Shown in pieces: positions 61,214 to 64,000 of a DNA stretch of 64,000 nt. Numbering within the stretch: the first letter of the stretch is position 1; every line of letters starts with the position of its first letter. The stretch is from Clostridiales bacterium Firm_09. Its GTDB lineage: Bacteria; Bacillota; Clostridia; Christensenellales; DTU072. The notes below the pieces were generated by a model. It did not search any database. It saw only the letters and a list, made by a program, of their open reading frames with translations, and was not told the DNA's origin. The stretch lies in assembly GCA_001604065.1 (NCBI GenBank), contig LVAO01000006.1, positions 1 through 64,000 of the forward strand, read 5' to 3'. The translations under genes were made by a program, and so were the position numbers.

Positions 61214-61232
61214 AAGGTATTTGTGAAGTTTG
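61214..61232. repeat. 19-mer AAGGTATTTGTGAAGTTTG, second copy
   Basis: Exact match to 44165-44183. Confidence 0.7.
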
Positions 61233-61300
61233 TCCGAAACCACCTTTCCTCCGTATCATTTCGTATTCTGTTTCATATTATAAAAGATGATGAGGTTTTT

Positions 61301-62308
61301 ATGAAATCCATTGCTTTGACCGGCGGAGGAACCGCCGGACATGTTATGCCCAACCTTGCCCTCCTGCCGGAATTATATAAATATTTTGACAAAATCATTT
61401 ATCTGGGCGGAAACGGCATGGAAAAAGAAATTGTGCCCAGATACGGCATACGCTTTTTTGAAACGCCGGTCGTCAGACTGAACAGAGAAAACATTACCGA
61501 AAACTTCAAAATTCCTTATGTGCTTCTCCGCGGCATCCGCGAAGCAAAAACGATTCTGGAGGGCGCACGGACCGATGTGGTATTCAGCAAAGGAGGATAT
61601 GCCGCGCTTCCTGCCTGTTTTGCCGCTAAATCGTTAAAAATTCCTGTTATCACCCACGAAAGCGATTATACCATGGGAGTCGCGAACAAACTGATCTCGA
61701 TGTTTGCCGCGGCAACCCTGACCAGTTTCCCAGAAACTCCCGGCGGAATCTTTACCGGCAATCCCGTCCGTCCGGAAATCTTCCGCGGAAGCGCGTCCAG
61801 AGCAAGAGAAAAATACAATCTCCGCTCTCCGCACGTGATTCTGATCTTCGGAGGAAGTCTCGGCGCCGAAGCAATCAATCAGGCTGTGGAGCGCTGCCTC
61901 GACAATCTGCTTTCCATAGGCGATGTTGTCCATATCGCAGGCAAGGGTGCCATCGCCTCCGAACGCAAAGGATATGTACGGCTGCCATTCTCCGATGATA
62001 TGCCGGATTTGTATGCGGCCGCCGATGTTGTCGTCATACGTGGTGGCGCAAACAGCCTTGCCGAAGTCGCGGCGCTCGGCAAGCGCGCATTATGCATTCC
62101 GCTTCCGAAGGGCGCCAGCCGCGGGGATCAGCTTGAGAATGCCAGAAGCTACCAGAAATCGGGACTTGTGCGCGTTATGGAGCAGGATTCGCTGACTCCG
62201 GAATCGCTTTATGCCGCAATAGATGCCCTCCTTTCTGCCGATCCGCCCAAAGGAGTCTATCATCGCGCGAATGAGGCCATTGTAAAAGAAATATTGAAGG
62301 TTTTGTAA
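61301..62308 (+). CDS. murG: UDP-N-acetylglucosamine--N-acetylmuramyl-(pentapeptide) pyrophosphoryl-undecaprenol GlcNAc transferase
   Basis: TGGGTAGHVMPNLAL; VFSKGGYAALPACFAA; IFGGSLGAEAIN; start adjusted. Confidence 0.94.
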   Translation: MKSIALTGGGTAGHVMPNLALLPELYKYFDKIIYLGGNGMEKEIVPRYGIRFFETPVVRLNRENITENFKIPYVLLRGIREAKTILEGARTDVVFSKGGYAALPACFAAKSLKIPVITHESDYTMGVANKLISMFAAATLTSFPETPGGIFTGNPVRPEIFRGSASRAREKYNLRSPHVILIFGGSLGAEAINQAVERCLDNLLSIGDVVHIAGKGAIASERKGYVRLPFSDDMPDLYAAADVVVIRGGANSLAEVAALGKRALCIPLPKGASRGDQLENARSYQKSGLVRVMEQDSLTPESLYAAIDALLSADPPKGVYHRANEAIVKEILKVL

Positions 62309-62373
62309 AATAAAGTCGAAGGAGTTGTGCAAACCACACGTTCTGCTATAATGACGGCATACAGCGAGGTTAT

Positions 62374-63693
62374 ATGTTCAAGAGCGCACCCAGAGTGCTT
62401 GCCGTCGTTCTGCTTGTTTCGATTGCGGTGCTGATGGTCATCGCAAGCAGTTCGGGCTTCACCGAACTTTTCAAAAAGGTTGAAGCAAGCACCAACCATT
62501 CCGACACACAAGAGCACGATACTCCTGCCGCATCGCAGGATGACTCTGTTTCCATCCCCGTGATTTCGTCCAATTTTCCCAAAGCACCGATTCAGGGCGG
62601 TTTGTTTGCCTATGTCCAGACATTGGAAGCGGACAGCGCTCTGACGCTGATGGAAGTTCACCAGAGCGCAGGAGGAATCCTGCTCGTCGTATCCGGCGCG
62701 CCCGCATCGGGAGACTTTACCGTAAAAAAGCAATCCGTCACCGTCGTCAATATGTCCGAGGACGGAACCCTAAGAGCCGCACTGACATTGGATACGCCCA
62801 ATCCCTCCTACTATGTCTGTTCTCAGCTGACATCCGACGGACTTGCCGTCGCGGTAAAAGATTCAACAAAATGTTATCTTTTTACCGTGGATTACGCGCT
62901 GGCGGAAAGCCGCTCTCTGGAGCTTCCTTCGGTCAATTCCGCACGTATCTTCCCGCTGTCGGAAGGCTTTCTGTTCCTTGCCGAACGTGCAGAGAATTCC
63001 GCAACGCTTATTCAGAACGGTGCAATAAAAAAGAGCGCCGCCATTCAGTCCGGAGAGGTTTTTGACATTGTCGAGCTTCGTTCCTCCCTCAACATCTTTT
63101 TGAACGGCATTAACGGTTACAGCATAGTGACATTGGATAAGAATCTTGCGGGCTTTTCTGTCATTTCGATACCGGAAAAACGCGCCTTGAAGCTTCAGCC
63201 GGTCACTGAATCCGGCATTCAGAAATATATTGTTGTCGAACAGGCATCCGGTTCTGTCTATCTCGCCAAATATACCGCATCCTTCCGTGAATCCGAATGC
63301 GAGCGTGTCTGCCTGGGAATCGCAGAGGGCGCCGAAATCTTTCAGAACGGCGAAAGCCTCCTGCTTCTTCTCAAAAGCACGACACCCAGGGTCTATCTTG
63401 TCGATTTGTCGCTTGGGGTCACTCTTTCTTCCTCCGCGTTTTATAAAGACATACGCAAAATCCATGATTGCGCATGCTATCCGGGCGGATATCTGCTCCT
63501 TATTTCCAACAACGCTGCGGACGGATCGCTCACTCTGACCGACGTACGCAATGACGGCTCCCTCTCTTCGAAAATTGTCTCCCTTTCCGTCGAAAAAGCG
63601 CGGTTCACAAAAAATGTCAACGGGACGGCAAGCATCGTCTATTCTGTTAAAGAGGAAGCAAATGTGATAAGGATTGCCGCTGTCTCTCTATAG
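62374..63693 (+). CDS. Hypothetical membrane-anchored/secreted protein, possible beta-propeller
   Basis: 439 aa; N-terminal TM; SD GCGAGG; upstream TTGTGC-16 bp-TATAAT. Confidence 0.65.
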   Translation: MFKSAPRVLAVVLLVSIAVLMVIASSSGFTELFKKVEASTNHSDTQEHDTPAASQDDSVSIPVISSNFPKAPIQGGLFAYVQTLEADSALTLMEVHQSAGGILLVVSGAPASGDFTVKKQSVTVVNMSEDGTLRAALTLDTPNPSYYVCSQLTSDGLAVAVKDSTKCYLFTVDYALAESRSLELPSVNSARIFPLSEGFLFLAERAENSATLIQNGAIKKSAAIQSGEVFDIVELRSSLNIFLNGINGYSIVTLDKNLAGFSVISIPEKRALKLQPVTESGIQKYIVVEQASGSVYLAKYTASFRESECERVCLGIAEGAEIFQNGESLLLLLKSTTPRVYLVDLSLGVTLSSSAFYKDIRKIHDCACYPGGYLLLISNNAADGSLTLTDVRNDGSLSSKIVSLSVEKARFTKNVNGTASIVYSVKEEANVIRIAAVSL

Positions 63694-63827
63694 ATACCGA
63701 TCGGGCGGAAGAAATTGTGCGGTTTTGTATGATGCAATTCCGCTCTTTCTCCATCGCTCCGTTCCGCTCCCGCCATGCACGGACAGCACAGTTGACCTGC
63801 TTCTGAAATATCAGTTGAGGGACATCG

Positions 63828-64000
63828 TCAGAACAAAGTGATACGCTTCAGTCCCGAACGTTCGGCATATTCCAGCAGCACTTTTTCGTATTTCTTATAA
63901 TCCAGTCCGTCGGCAAGCTTTTTGGCAAGCGCCACAAGGCTTACCGGAAGATTGATGCCTGCAAACCCCCTGCCGCTCTGGCTTTCGCCAAAGAAGTCGC
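63828..64000 (-). CDS. Partial CDS (C-terminus), unknown product
   Basis: Open minus frame ending FGESQSGRGFAGINLPVSLVALAKKLADGLDYKKYEKVLLEYAERSGLKRITLF*. Confidence 0.55.
   Translation of the reverse strand, partial: DFFGESQSGRGFAGINLPVSLVALAKKLADGLDYKKYEKVLLEYAERSGLKRITLF

Noticed and set aside
61013-61243. 76 aa minus-strand ORF upstream of murG
   Set aside because: Overlaps the repeat-containing intergenic region; no clear SD or homologous motif.
1-64000. CRISPR array, tRNA, rRNA or prophage
   Set aside because: No regularly spaced repeats, no cloverleaf-like TTCGAATC/TTCAAATC contexts or phage structural genes noticed on reading; tRNAscan-SE and a CRISPR finder were not run.

Overview
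The window looks like a 64 kb chromosomal segment from an anaerobic Firmicutes/Clostridia-type bacterium, judged from gene content only. It is mostly housekeeping genes: gal, dnaX-ybaB-recR, RNase J, serC-serA, pst-phoU, parE-parC, minDE, valS-pgsA-mreB-maf-ppx, typA, two pfk genes, proA, yebC, infC-rpmI-rplT, thrS and murG. I saw no CRISPR array, rRNA, tRNA or prophage. Items most worth a second look: (1) a compact operon of two ferredoxin-domain MinD/Mrp-like ATPases, two NifX/NifB-type proteins, a DUF134 HTH protein and a DUF5320-like protein, read from a near-consensus promoter with two matching TGACATnTGTCA palindromes; (2) a family of non-autonomous elements with TTAAGGAAnCACTTCAnAAATC terminal inverted repeats, derived from an IS5-like transposase by internal deletion (410 bp and 91 bp versions plus relics); (3) infC starting with ATT, directly behind a leader terminator hairpin; (4) a dnaX promoter that predicts a leaderless mRNA; (5) a PstC-PstA fusion. 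All calls come from reading the sequence and the supplied ORF track; no database search was run.
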